This document shows, in pieces, positions 23,749-32,488 of a stretch of 55,649 bases of DNA (its first letter is position 1; each line of letters starts with the position of its first letter). The stretch is from Candidatus Sumerlaeota bacterium (GTDB lineage Bacteria > Sumerlaeota > Sumerlaeia > UBA8349). The notes below the pieces were generated by a model. It did no database searches, was not told where the DNA came from, and was given only the letters and a program-made list of their open reading frames with translations. The DNA is taken from positions 1 to 55,649 of the forward strand of contig JAFGFN010000125.1 in NCBI GenBank assembly GCA_016931035.1, written 5' to 3'. The position numbers and the translations under genes were made by a program.

Positions 23749-26139
23749 CTATCTAAGCGTTACCAACGTCACCGACGGGCCGCCGTCGCGCGGGTCCGCC
23801 AGTCGGAACGCACGCACGTGCGGGTGGTGGCGGAACAGATCGTGCAACGCGCTGCGCAGCGCGCCCGTCCCCGTGCCGTGGACGACCCGCACCTGGGTCA
23901 GATGAGAAAGCATCGCCTCGTCCAGATACTTATCGGCACGATCGATCGCGTCGGCCACGCGCCATCCGTGAAGATCGATCTCCGAAGGAACCGAATGCAC
24001 GGGCCCGCCGACGGTGTAGCGCGGCCCGCTCAGGAATTCGTCGAGCGCCTCGGGCTGAGGCGGCGCCGAGCGCAAATCCTGGAGGGCGGCATCGACGGAG
24101 AGCGTCCCCATGCTCACCTTGGCCCGGCCGCGCGCCGAGTCGATCTGGGCGATGCGGCCGATGGCGTCGCCCTGGCCGATGTAGACCCAGTCCCCCTCGG
24201 TCGGTTCGTAGGGCGCGCCCTTCTCCACTCGGGGCGGTTCGGCTTTCTCGAGAATGCGCCGCTCCTTCTCCTGAATGGCGCGGATTCGTTCCTCGGCCGC
24301 CCGTTGGTCGCGCGCGAGCTGGTCGCGCGCCTGCGAGATCGCATGGCGCGAGGGGAGGTTGGCGATCCGCTTCTCGATATCGCGTCGCGCGTTGTCGAGC
24401 AGATCCTTGTACCGCTCCTCTAAGTCCTTGTTCATCCGCGAGCGGTTCGCCTCGAGTTCGGCGCGCACGCGGCGCAGCTCGCGCCGTTCGCCGTCGGCCT
24501 TCTTGCGCGCCGCGCGCGAGCGGCGAAGCGCCGTCTCGAGTTTCGCCTCGCGGTCGTGGAGGGTCGAGAGGAGCTCGGAGAGCTCGCGTTCCTCTTTGGG
24601 CAGACCCTCGACGGCGGCCTCGACGATCTCGCGCGGAAGACCCTCGGCCAGGGCGATCGTGAACGCTTCGCTGATGCCGGGCGTGTCGAGATGCAACTGG
24701 TACATCGGGCGGTGCGTGCGCGGATCGAGCCGGAACGACGCGTTGCGGCCCGCCGCCGAGTCGTGCGCCCAGTCCTTGAGCGTCGCGAGATGGGTCGAGA
24801 CCAGGGTCAACGCGCCACGCGCGACCAGCGCCTCGAGAATCGCGCGTCCGAGCGCTCCGGCTTGGAGCGGATCGGTCGCCTTGCCGAGCTCGTCGAGAAG
24901 AACCAGGGCGTCGCCCGCGCAGGTCTCGAGAATCCGAGAGATGCGGCGAATATGGGCCGAGAAGGTGCTCAATCCCGCCGAGACGCTTTGTTCGTCGCCG
25001 ATCTCGGCCAGCACCTGCACGAAAACGGGCAGTCGCGAATCCACCCCCGCCGGAATCGGGATCGCGCTCTGCGCCATCAGGCTGACGAGCCCGACCGTCT
25101 TGAGCGCCGTCGTCTTGCCTCCCGTGTTGGGACCCGTGATCACCAGGACCCGGTTCTCGGGTTCGAGACGCATATCGAGAGGGACGCTCTTCTTCGGATC
25201 GCGAAGGTAGAGAAGCGGATGGTGCGTTTCGATCAGGACGAGCTTCTCGCCCGCAGCCACGAGCGGGCGATGCAGGGCGTGTTTGTAGGCGAGGCGCGCC
25301 CGCGCGTGCCACAGGTCCACCTGGACGAGGGCCTCGCGATTCGCCTGCAACGCGCCGATATCCTCGCGCGCGCGGGCCGAGAGCCGGGCGAGAATCCGCG
25401 CGATCTCTTCTCGCTCGCGGTTCTGCTCGGCGGCGAGACGATTCGTCGGCTCGACCGCTTCGAGCGGCTCCATGAAAAGCGTTTCGCCGCTGTTCGACGT
25501 GTCGTGGACGATCCCCTGGAACCGGCCGCGGGCGCCCGCTCGAACCGGCGCCACCCGGCGGCCCGAACGCGTCGTCCAGTACAGCTCTTGCAGAACGTCG
25601 CTTCCCTGCATCTTCTCGAGGATGCGGTTGAAGACGCGTTCGATCTCCTTTTCGAGACGGCGCAGCGCCGAGCGGCACGACTTCAGGTCCTCGCTCGCGC
25701 TGTCGCGCACCTGTCCGTCGGCGTCGAACACCCGTCCGATCTCGCGCGCCAGATCGGGGAGCGGGTCGATCGTCTCGACGCGCTCCCACGCGACCGGCAT
25801 CCGTTCGCGCCGCGCCTGAAGGCCTGCGCGCACGGAGGCGGCGATTTCGAGGAATCGACGCAGCGCCATCCACTCGAGTCCGTCGAGCACGCCGTCGGGC
25901 AGAGCGAGACGCGCCAGCAGCTCCCCGCAATCGTCGAACCCGCCGATCGAGACGCTGCCGCCCGAATCGAGCAGGTCGAGCAACTCCTGCACGGCGTCCG
26001 AGTGGCGGCGGATCGTGTCGGGATCGACCCAGGGGCGTGTCTCCCGGATCGCGTCCTTCGCGGCGGCGCACTCGGCCAGCGCCGCCAGATGCTCCAGGAC
26101 GGCCGGAAATTCGAGGCAGTTGAAAGTCGTCCGGTCCAA
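23749..26139 (-). CDS. mutS2: Endonuclease MutS2
   Basis: A 796-residue MutS-family ATPase, full length. Walker A GPNTGGKTT is at 336-344 and Walker B 'ALVLLDELG' (Asp416, Glu417) follows. A long charged coiled coil (about 510-640) and a KOW-like segment precede a C-terminal Smr nuclease domain with 'IDLHGW' and 'VHGTGTGALR'. MutS2 proteins act on branched DNA or, in Bacillus, on collided ribosomes, and lack the mismatch-recognition domain of MutS1, which is absent here too. ATG 26139 starts the typical N-terminus. A TAGAAT box lies just upstream at 26152-26157 but has no clear -35 partner. Followed by a glycosyltransferase gene 14 bases later. Confidence 0.95.
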   Translation of the reverse strand: MDRTTFNCLEFPAVLEHLAALAECAAAKDAIRETRPWVDPDTIRRHSDAVQELLDLLDSGGSVSIGGFDDCGELLARLALPDGVLDGLEWMALRRFLEIAASVRAGLQARRERMPVAWERVETIDPLPDLAREIGRVFDADGQVRDSASEDLKSCRSALRRLEKEIERVFNRILEKMQGSDVLQELYWTTRSGRRVAPVRAGARGRFQGIVHDTSNSGETLFMEPLEAVEPTNRLAAEQNREREEIARILARLSARAREDIGALQANREALVQVDLWHARARLAYKHALHRPLVAAGEKLVLIETHHPLLYLRDPKKSVPLDMRLEPENRVLVITGPNTGGKTTALKTVGLVSLMAQSAIPIPAGVDSRLPVFVQVLAEIGDEQSVSAGLSTFSAHIRRISRILETCAGDALVLLDELGKATDPLQAGALGRAILEALVARGALTLVSTHLATLKDWAHDSAAGRNASFRLDPRTHRPMYQLHLDTPGISEAFTIALAEGLPREIVEAAVEGLPKEERELSELLSTLHDREAKLETALRRSRAARKKADGERRELRRVRAELEANRSRMNKDLEERYKDLLDNARRDIEKRIANLPSRHAISQARDQLARDQRAAEERIRAIQEKERRILEKAEPPRVEKGAPYEPTEGDWVYIGQGDAIGRIAQIDSARGRAKVSMGTLSVDAALQDLRSAPPQPEALDEFLSGPRYTVGGPVHSVPSEIDLHGWRVADAIDRADKYLDEAMLSHLTQVRVVHGTGTGALRSALHDLFRHHPHVRAFRLADPRDGGPSVTLVTLR

Positions 26140-26200
26140 GATGGTTTCGAGATTCTATCGGTCGGGCCGTAGGGCGAATCGTCGCCCCCGGCTCGATCTC

Positions 26201-26416
26201 TCACGCTGGGGTTTTTGGCGCTTCGTACTTGACGGGCAGGAGTCTATCCAAGGCGAGGTGTTTCGAAGCATCGAGGATCTCGATGCCGACAATCCTGTCT
26301 TCTTCTCCAATATCCAAAACAACGTCTTCGGAAACGCGTCTGTTCACAACGTCCTGTCTTCTATCGTCGAGGCGGATATACACCAAGTCCGCTTTGTCGT
26401 TGTACGAGATATTCAT
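26201..26416 (-). CDS. DUF2283 protein
   Basis: A 71-residue protein with the DUF2283 pattern 'MNISYNDKADLVYIRLDD' and 'VVLDIGEEDRIVGIEILDASK'. The ATG at 26416 has GGGAGG upstream; an upstream in-frame start lies inside the neighbouring gene. It lies one base after the stop of the DUF4258 gene, so the pair is co-translated. DUF2283 proteins commonly accompany DUF4258 or RelE-like proteins and may act as the antitoxin partner, though this is not established. Confidence 0.8.
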   Translation of the reverse strand: MNISYNDKADLVYIRLDDRRQDVVNRRVSEDVVLDIGEEDRIVGIEILDASKHLALDRLLPVKYEAPKTPA

Positions 26417-26417
26417 C

Positions 26418-26681
26418 TCAAACCTCCCACTTCCCATAGAACACATACACCGTTACGGTGACGGCCAGGCTCTCCTCGACGACGTAGACCACTTCGACTC
26501 TCTTCTGTTCGTAACGTTTCCCGTGTCGATTCCGACCGAAATCGAAGACCTTGGCTTTTGCCATCCGCCCGAACTTCGCCGGAATGGCGAAACCCGTCTC
26601 GACGACATCCTCGATCTCCTCTTGACTCGTTCCGCGCTCCCTGGCTCGTTCTAGAGTATGGGGATCGACTCGAACCTTCAT
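26418..26681 (-). CDS. DUF4258 protein (RelE/BrnT-like fold predicted)
   Basis: An 87-residue basic protein with the DUF4258 pattern: 'HTLERARERGTSQEEIEDVVETG' then 'YEQKRVEVVYVVEESLAVTVTVYVF'. I choose ATG 26681, which has AGGAAG upstream; an alternative start at 26747 adds 22 acidic residues. It is paired with the DUF2283 gene (one-base gap). The arrangement resembles a small toxin-antitoxin or regulatory module. The toxic activity is not shown by sequence. Confidence 0.75.
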   Translation of the reverse strand: MKVRVDPHTLERARERGTSQEEIEDVVETGFAIPAKFGRMAKAKVFDFGRNRHGKRYEQKRVEVVYVVEESLAVTVTVYVFYGKWEV

Positions 26682-26833
26682 CCGGTCTTCCTGCTCCGCG
26701 TCATCGACCGCCAACAGCGCGGACTCGACCCTCTCGGTCTCGGACAACCTTGTTCAGAATCGCACGGGCACCCCAAGCGGTCAAGCCAGAAACGGGCGAA
26801 GTCTCGACCCGAACGCCTCGCGCACGGCTCATC

Positions 26834-28351
26834 CTATCCGCCCCGAGACGATAGGTGTTCGGCCACCTCCGCGGCCGCGGGGCGCGAGGCGAGCAGAGCC
26901 GAGAGGTCGGTGCGGTTCTCGATCGCGTGGGTCGCCGGCGCCGTCGCGCCGATGTCGCCCAACAGGATCGCGCCGCGCAGGCAGTTGTCCCGGAACAGAA
27001 ACCGGAAATACCGCCCGGCGGACTCCTGTTCGATCACGCGATCGCTGCCGTCGGCGGCCTCGATTTCGCCCACGCTCGCCAGATCGATGCCGAGAACCTT
27101 GAGCGTGTTGGTGCGCGCCAGTCCGCCGAACTCGGCGCTGCCGCCCGCGGCGTTCATCCCGGCAATCGTCCCCTGATACTGAGAGGCGGGCCAGATGCCG
27201 TAAACAACCCCGTTGTGTTCCGCCGCGTCGCCCGCGGCATAGACCGCTTCGTGCGACGCGCGAAGACGGTTGTCGACCACGACTCCCCGGTCGACCTCCA
27301 GCTTCGCCTCGCGCGCCAGGAACGTGTTGGATCGAACCCCCGCCGTCACGACGACCCGCCCGGCGGCGATCGTCTCGCCCGAAACCAGGCGCACACCCTC
27401 GACCCGCTCCGCGCCGACAATCTCGCCGACCTCGACGCCGGAGCGGAGATCGATCCCCATCTCCTTGACCGTCCGCGCCAGGATTTCTCCCCCGCGCCGG
27501 TTGAGCTGACGCGGCATGAGCCATCCGTGACTTTCGAGCAGAGTCGCCCGTCCGACGCGCCGCGCGATGGCTCCGGCGGTTTCGAGTCCGAGAATCCCGC
27601 CCCCAATGCAGACGCACTCGTCGCCCCGCCGGATCGCCTCGAGGACCGCCTCCGTGTCGTCGATTGTCCGCAGGACGCCGACGCCCTTCTTCTCCGCGCC
27701 GGGAAAAGGCGGCATGAAGGCGTGCGAGCCGCACGCGAGAATCAGACGGTCGAACGACTCGACCGAACCGTCCGAGAGCGTAGCGGTCCGTGCCTCGGGG
27801 TCGATCTTCTCGACTCCGATCCCCGCGAGAAGCCGGATGCCGCGCTCTTCGCACCACGCGGCCGGATGCATCGGGAGCGAATCGGCCTCGATCTCTCCCG
27901 CCAGGTATCGGGTCAGGTTGAGACGATAGTAAGGCAGGCCCGCCTCGCGCGAGACGAGCGCGATTCGGGTCGAGGGCGAGACGTCGTGCGCCGCCTCGGC
28001 GGCCGCGATGCCCGCGATGCCCGCGCCGACGATCAGGAGGCGGTCGATCCCCTTTGCGCCGGCGAGTTGGGGCGTCGCCGCGGTTGGAGCGGGTTGGAAC
28101 ATATGGCGCGCCGCGCCGCAGACCGGGCAATGCTCGGGCGGCTCGCCGCCCTCGTGGACGTGTCCGCAGACCGAGCAGACGAACCGTTCGATTCGGGGCG
28201 CCGCCTGGGCGGGCGCGGGCTTCGGTTCCTCGAAGGGCTGGAAGGCCTCTTTCGGCGCGCCGCACACGGGGCAGACGTTCGGCGGTTCGGGCCCGCGGTG
28301 TACATAGCCGCATCCGGAACAGCGCCAAGCGCTCGCTAAAATCTCGGTCAT
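26834..28351 (-). CDS. Tandem rubredoxin-like domain FAD/NAD(P)H oxidoreductase
   Basis: A 505-residue flavoprotein with two N-terminal rubredoxin-type iron sites. The first is 'CSGCGY' with 'CPVCGAPKEAF' and the second 'CSVCGH' with 'CPVCGAARHMF', both of the short rubrerythrin-like type. Then come an FAD motif ('LLIVGAGIAGIAAAEAA'), an NAD motif ('CVCIGGGILGLETA') and the second FAD contact ('YAAGDAAE'). It resembles NADH:rubredoxin reductases that feed electrons to rubrerythrin for peroxide removal. ATG 28351 has GGGGGA upstream. The rubrerythrin gene lies 118 bases upstream on the same strand, an obvious electron acceptor. Cytoplasmic. Confidence 0.88.
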   Translation of the reverse strand: MTEILASAWRCSGCGYVHRGPEPPNVCPVCGAPKEAFQPFEEPKPAPAQAAPRIERFVCSVCGHVHEGGEPPEHCPVCGAARHMFQPAPTAATPQLAGAKGIDRLLIVGAGIAGIAAAEAAHDVSPSTRIALVSREAGLPYYRLNLTRYLAGEIEADSLPMHPAAWCEERGIRLLAGIGVEKIDPEARTATLSDGSVESFDRLILACGSHAFMPPFPGAEKKGVGVLRTIDDTEAVLEAIRRGDECVCIGGGILGLETAGAIARRVGRATLLESHGWLMPRQLNRRGGEILARTVKEMGIDLRSGVEVGEIVGAERVEGVRLVSGETIAAGRVVVTAGVRSNTFLAREAKLEVDRGVVVDNRLRASHEAVYAAGDAAEHNGVVYGIWPASQYQGTIAGMNAAGGSAEFGGLARTNTLKVLGIDLASVGEIEAADGSDRVIEQESAGRYFRFLFRDNCLRGAILLGDIGATAPATHAIENRTDLSALLASRPAAAEVAEHLSSRGG

Positions 28352-28469
28352 CGTTCGTCCCCCTTCCGGATGGATACCGCACGGCCCCCCCCGCAAACGG
28401 AACAGACGGGAAACCCGATCGCCAACCCGGGGTCTCGACCGTTTCCGGCCGACCCGGCGAGAAGAGAAC

Positions 28470-28970
28470 CTACTGAATCGACACGAACTGGTCTTTCGTC
28501 GCGCCGCAGATCGGGCATTTGTCGGGCGCGTCGCCCACGAACGTGTTGCCGCAATAGGGACAGATGCAAATCGGCGCCTCGGGCAGATCCTCGGATCCGT
28601 TGACGGCGTCGAGTGCCTTCTGGTAGAGCCCGTGGTGGATTTCCTCGACTTGAAGGGCGAAGTCGAAAGTCCGAACCGCCGCGTCGTTGCCCTCGGCCTT
28701 GGCCTCGGCCACGAACTTGGGATACATCTCCTGAAATTCGGCGCCCTCGCCGGCGATGGCGGCCTGAAGGTTTTCCGCCGTCGTCTTGATCCCGTCCATC
28801 ACGCGCAAGTGCGAGTGGGCATGCACCGTCTCGGCTTCGGCGGCGGCTCGGAAGAGCCGGGCCACCTGTTTGTAGCCGTCGGCCTCCGCCTTCTTGGCGA
28901 ACGCCAGATACTTGCGGTTGGCCTGGCTTTCGCCCGCGAAAGCGTCTTTGAGATTCTGAAGAGTCGCCAT
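28470..28970 (-). CDS. Rubrerythrin
   Basis: A 166-residue non-haem di-iron peroxidase reducing hydrogen peroxide in anaerobes. The four-helix bundle shows the iron ligand motifs 'AFAGESQANRKY', 'AAAEAETVHAHSHL' and 'ALQVEEIHHGLY'. The C-terminal rubredoxin site reads 'CPYCGNTF' and 'CPICGATKDQF'. I start at ATG 28970 ('MATLQNLKDAF'), the family N-terminus, with AAGGGG upstream; a longer frame adds an Arg-rich tail that is not family-like. Next on the strand is the rubredoxin-type reductase, likely its electron source. Controlled perhaps through the 15-bp palindrome at 29060. Confidence 0.93.
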   Translation of the reverse strand: MATLQNLKDAFAGESQANRKYLAFAKKAEADGYKQVARLFRAAAEAETVHAHSHLRVMDGIKTTAENLQAAIAGEGAEFQEMYPKFVAEAKAEGNDAAVRTFDFALQVEEIHHGLYQKALDAVNGSEDLPEAPICICPYCGNTFVGDAPDKCPICGATKDQFVSIQ

Positions 28971-29059
28971 AGAGGAATACCCCTTCCGTGATGCGAAGCG
29001 TGCGCGGGCTCGGTTCCGTTCGGTCCGCGCGCCCCGCCGAGTTCTCGACATCCCTTACA

Positions 29060-29074
29060 TCTGGTCCTACCAGA
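29060..29074. promoter_or_regulatory. Candidate operator upstream of rubrerythrin
   Basis: Perfect palindrome TCTGGT-CCT-ACCAGA, 6-bp arms with a 3-base centre, 90 bases upstream of the rubrerythrin ATG. It does not match the AT-rich Fur/PerR box. Role inferred from position only. Confidence 0.35.
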
Positions 29075-29157
29075 ATGCCACATCGCCCGAAAGAACGTAA
29101 GCGGTTTTCTCGACGGGGACGCATGAATCCCGGTTTCTCGATTTGTGGGAAAGACCT

Positions 29158-29298
29158 CGCGCAAAGAGGCAAAGATCGCAAAGAAGAACGAAAGAGACTC
29201 CAGACTTCCGTAACAAGCAAGAGTGCATGGTCGATAACGAGTCCCAGGCGGGGCCCGAAAGGTCTCTTGGCGGCTTCGCTCCTCGGCGTCTTTGCGCG
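29158..29298. repeat. Inverted CGCGCAAAGA repeats
   Basis: CGCGCAAAGAGGC at 29158-29170 recurs inverted at 29285-29298 (GGCGTCTTTGCGCG); 11 of 13 positions match. Further 'gcaaag' repeats follow the left arm at 29167-29184. It resembles short intergenic repeats built of 'cgcaaagacgcaaag' seen in many environmental genomes (from memory). No coding content. Confidence 0.4.
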
Positions 29299-29473
29299 AA
29301 ATTCTCTTCTTGGGTTTTGTGAAGGATCGAGGTCGCGACAGGTGGGGTAGCCTCGGGGACGGGATCGCGCTATCATGGAAGCATCGCTTGGCGGGGAGGA
29401 GAATGAAGCGACGCAGCCGACACGAGAGGCCTGGCTGCGCGCTTGCGCCCGCCGCGCGAGGAGGACCCCAATC

Positions 29474-30070
29474 ATGAATGCAATCCGAGGCGTCATGCTC
29501 CAGGCGACGCTGATGGCATCGTTGGTCGCGTGCGGCGCTCAGGCGGACCCGCCGACCTCGCCCAGGGCCAACGACGCCGCAACGCCGATTTCCACGGACC
29601 CGGCTTCGCTGTCGTCGATGGACAACCCGACAACGAAAGGACTCGCCGCCATGACCGAGAGACTGACCAAGACCGAAGACGAATGGTGCCGGGCGCTGAC
29701 GCCCGAGCAATACGAGGTCCTCCGCCAAAAGGGAACCGAGCCCGCCTTCACGGGCGCCTATTGGGACTCCAAGACCCCGGGCGTTTATCGGTGCGCCGCC
29801 TGCGGCGCGGTCCTCTTCGACTCGAAAACCAAGTTCGATTCCGGAACCGGCTGGCCGAGTTTCACGCAGCCGGTCGATAGCGACAAGGTGACCACGAAGA
29901 CGGATCGTTCGTTGGGAATGACGCGGACCGAGGTGCTGTGCGCCCGATGCGGATCGCACTTGGGCCACGTGTTCGACGATGGCCCCGGCCCGACGGGACA
30001 ACGCTACTGCATCAACTCGGTCGCGCTGAGTCTTGTCGCCAAGGACTCGGAAACAACCGGGACCAAGTAG
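29474..30070 (+). CDS. msrB: Peptide methionine-(R)-sulfoxide reductase, lipoprotein form
   Basis: A 198-residue MsrB that repairs methionine-R-sulfoxide. Zinc cysteines are 107, 110, 156 and 159 ('CAAC', 'CARC'), the core is 'GTGWPSF' and 'SHLGHVF', and the catalytic Cys179 is in 'QRYCIN'. ATG 29474 has GAGGAGGA upstream and gives a signal peptide with lipobox 'LVAC' (Cys20), so the enzyme should be lipid-anchored in the envelope. An earlier in-frame ATG (29375) would bury the signal behind 33 Arg-rich residues. It belongs by theme to the oxidative-stress genes on the other strand. Its stop abuts the stop of the FG-GAP gene with no bases between. Confidence 0.92.
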   Translation: MNAIRGVMLQATLMASLVACGAQADPPTSPRANDAATPISTDPASLSSMDNPTTKGLAAMTERLTKTEDEWCRALTPEQYEVLRQKGTEPAFTGAYWDSKTPGVYRCAACGAVLFDSKTKFDSGTGWPSFTQPVDSDKVTTKTDRSLGMTRTEVLCARCGSHLGHVFDDGPGPTGQRYCINSVALSLVAKDSETTGTK

Positions 30071-32488
30071 TCAGTCCGCGTTCTTCTCGGGGTCGGGTTT
30101 CGTCTGGCGATAGTAGAGAATGTTGTCGTGGGCGAGGGCGACTAGGTCCTTCATCCCGTCCCCGTCTACGTCGACCGCGACGATCTCTCGCGGTTCGGCC
30201 TTGTCGCGCGCGTCGCGCCCGCGTCCCACCGACGCCTCGTCGTCGAACATCTTGAACCGGAAGAACGGGGTCATCGCCCCCGGCGTCTCTCGATCGTCGG
30301 CGAAGAATTCGAGGATGTTTTCGCTGCTTTCGACGGCCAGCAGCTGGCCGTCCGGCGCCGCGGCGGGGTCGAGGAGATGCAAACCGTAGATGCGGGCGTA
30401 CTTCCCCTCCTTGTCCTCGGGCGAACGTTTCCAGACCGGTTTCATGACGCGGGTCGCTCGTCCGGCATAGAAGAGGGACAGCTGGTCGCCGCAAACCAGA
30501 AGATCGTCGGCCCCGTCGGCGTTGAAATCCCCCGCCTCGACGCTCACGCCGCGGACCCCCTCGATATCCTCGTGACGCACGAGGTCGTAGACCCCCGAGT
30601 CGTTCCGCGCGTAGATCGTCAGCGCCGGGACGGCGCCCCCCGTGTCGAGCAAGACCACTTCGCGACGGCCCGATCCGTCCAGATCGGCGAGGACGGCGGA
30701 TTCGATGCGAGACGACGCGTTGCGACCGTTGAACTGCTCGACCATCTCGAGACCGCCTTGCCCGCCGATCCGATAGGCCCGGACGAAATTCTGTCGAGCG
30801 ACGAGCATCTCGTTTCGCCCGTCGCCGTCGAGATCGGCGACGCGGATCTGCGAGGAACGGACGTTGTTGAAGATGCCTTTCTTCACTCCCTGGTCGGTGA
30901 CGAACGACTCGAAGGCCTTGTTCTCGGTCTGCAAGAGCAACGCCACGGGAGCGTACTTGCTGAAGATCGTCAAATCGCATCGCTTGTCGCCGTTCAGGTC
31001 CGCCGCCACGAGGTCGTTCGGCTCCTCCATCTTCAGGTCCTCGGGCAAAGACCACGCGACGGGTTCCGATTCGAAAAGACCCGGACCCGAGGGATCGGGG
31101 AAAACGGCGAGACGCAGGGGGGCGGACCGCCCCGCCGATGCGGACTCGACCCGCTCGTTGAAGAGATAGAGCAGATCGGGCTTGCCCGAGCCGTCCAGAT
31201 CGCCCACCGCCATCGCCAAGGGCTTGCGGTCCGTATCGAGAAACGCCGGAACGCTCAGGCCGCGATCCGAATCCCAGACCGAGACGGCGATTGTCTCCTC
31301 TCGATTGCTGAGCGAGAAAACGAGACTGCCCTTGGGAGTGGGAAGAGCGGCGAGGCGGACAATGTCCGAGAGCGAGGGTGCGGCGCGCAGGTCCATCGTG
31401 TTCCGCTCGTTCTGGACGAAGAGGGCGATTTCGGCCTTCTGGGGTGAAACCGCCACCACGTCGTCATGGCCGTCGCCGTCGACGTCCGCGATGTGGACCG
31501 ACACCTGGTCCGACCGATTGTCGGATTCCATCGTGAGAACATGCGGCCCGTCGAGAGGAAGTCTCTCGGTGGCGGACGGGGAAGACTCGAGTCGGTAGAG
31601 GCGGATCTCGCGCGTTTTCGAGTCGACGGCGGCCAGCCGGGCCGGCGCGCTCGATTCCGACGGGCCGGAAACGATCGCCAGATCGGCCGCGTCGGCGATC
31701 TCGAACGCCGATTCGAGTCCCCATTGTCGCGGTCCGGCCCGAAACCTGACGAGAACGCGGCTGCGACGGTTGTTGTCCTTATAGACCAAGTCGGCGCCGC
31801 CGTCGCCATCGAGATCGCCGGTCAGGAGACGGCTTCCGGGCGAAGCGCCGTTGAAAAGGCTTTGGGGCGGTTGTGAGAAGACCGATTCGGACTTCGCGCC
31901 GTAGAAAACGTCCACCTTGCTCGGCGAGAAAACGGCCAAGTCCGTCACCCCGTCGTCGTCCAGGTCTCTCGAGAGTAAGTCGAGCCCCTTGGATTCGAGC
32001 GGCGCGCCGGGAGCGAGAATCCCATCCTTGCGCTGAAATCGGACGAGAACGTTTCGATCGATCGGCGCCAGAACCAAGTCGTCCCGCCTGTCGCCGTTGA
32101 AGTCTCCTACGGCCAACGCGGCGATCGTGTCCGCGAGAACCTGCTCCTCCTTCTCGAACGCCGGCTCGGCGCGCGAATCGGCGCGTTGGCGGAAAACCTG
32201 AAGAATCCCCTTCTGGTTGTTAACCATGACCAGGTCCAGCCGCCCGTCGCCGTTCAAATCGCCGCTCGCCATCTTCCCGCTGGTCCAATCGGCCTTGGTG
32301 AACTCCGGAGGCTCCAAGGCAAAGGCGATCCCGGACTCTTCGGGCTCTCCCGCGCCCAGACCGGCGGAAAGGCTGAGCATGAACGCCAGAACGAGGAACC
32401 CCGCGCGATTCGGTCGAAGGCGCGCGAGACCGCGGAATCGCGGACTCAGACTGGGGGTGGAAGGCGGCGGAGTGGAAGTGAGGCCCAT
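30071..32488 (-). CDS. Secreted FG-GAP/VCBS repeat protein
   Basis: An 805-residue exported protein. The signal peptide (about residues 30-47, ending 'SAGLGAG') is followed by at least eleven calcium-loop repeats of the DxDGDGxxDL type, spread evenly along the chain (for example 'DLNGDGRLDL', 'DLDGDGGADL', 'DVDGDGMKDL'). Such repeats fold into an integrin-like beta-propeller, here enough for one or two propellers. No enzymatic domain is recognisable. I start at ATG 32488; a TTG 60 bases upstream is unlikely. Monocistronic. Surface adhesion or substrate binding is the usual suggestion for the family. Confidence 0.85.
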   Translation of the reverse strand: MGLTSTPPPSTPSLSPRFRGLARLRPNRAGFLVLAFMLSLSAGLGAGEPEESGIAFALEPPEFTKADWTSGKMASGDLNGDGRLDLVMVNNQKGILQVFRQRADSRAEPAFEKEEQVLADTIAALAVGDFNGDRRDDLVLAPIDRNVLVRFQRKDGILAPGAPLESKGLDLLSRDLDDDGVTDLAVFSPSKVDVFYGAKSESVFSQPPQSLFNGASPGSRLLTGDLDGDGGADLVYKDNNRRSRVLVRFRAGPRQWGLESAFEIADAADLAIVSGPSESSAPARLAAVDSKTREIRLYRLESSPSATERLPLDGPHVLTMESDNRSDQVSVHIADVDGDGHDDVVAVSPQKAEIALFVQNERNTMDLRAAPSLSDIVRLAALPTPKGSLVFSLSNREETIAVSVWDSDRGLSVPAFLDTDRKPLAMAVGDLDGSGKPDLLYLFNERVESASAGRSAPLRLAVFPDPSGPGLFESEPVAWSLPEDLKMEEPNDLVAADLNGDKRCDLTIFSKYAPVALLLQTENKAFESFVTDQGVKKGIFNNVRSSQIRVADLDGDGRNEMLVARQNFVRAYRIGGQGGLEMVEQFNGRNASSRIESAVLADLDGSGRREVVLLDTGGAVPALTIYARNDSGVYDLVRHEDIEGVRGVSVEAGDFNADGADDLLVCGDQLSLFYAGRATRVMKPVWKRSPEDKEGKYARIYGLHLLDPAAAPDGQLLAVESSENILEFFADDRETPGAMTPFFRFKMFDDEASVGRGRDARDKAEPREIVAVDVDGDGMKDLVALAHDNILYYRQTKPDPEKNAD

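Larger units (their letters stand above)
28971..29473. other. Gene-free stretch between rubrerythrin and msrB
   Basis: About 500 bases without a supported gene, between divergent genes. It holds a perfect 15-bp palindrome (29060-29074) and a pair of inverted CGCGCAAAGA-type repeats (29158-29298), described separately. Promoters for both genes must lie here but I cannot place them with confidence. Confidence 0.6.

Noticed and set aside
30071-32488. Regular GAC-rich DNA repeats, possible CRISPR or satellite
   Set aside because: They are codons of the FG-GAP calcium loops; spacing and sequence vary and no direct repeats of constant length exist.
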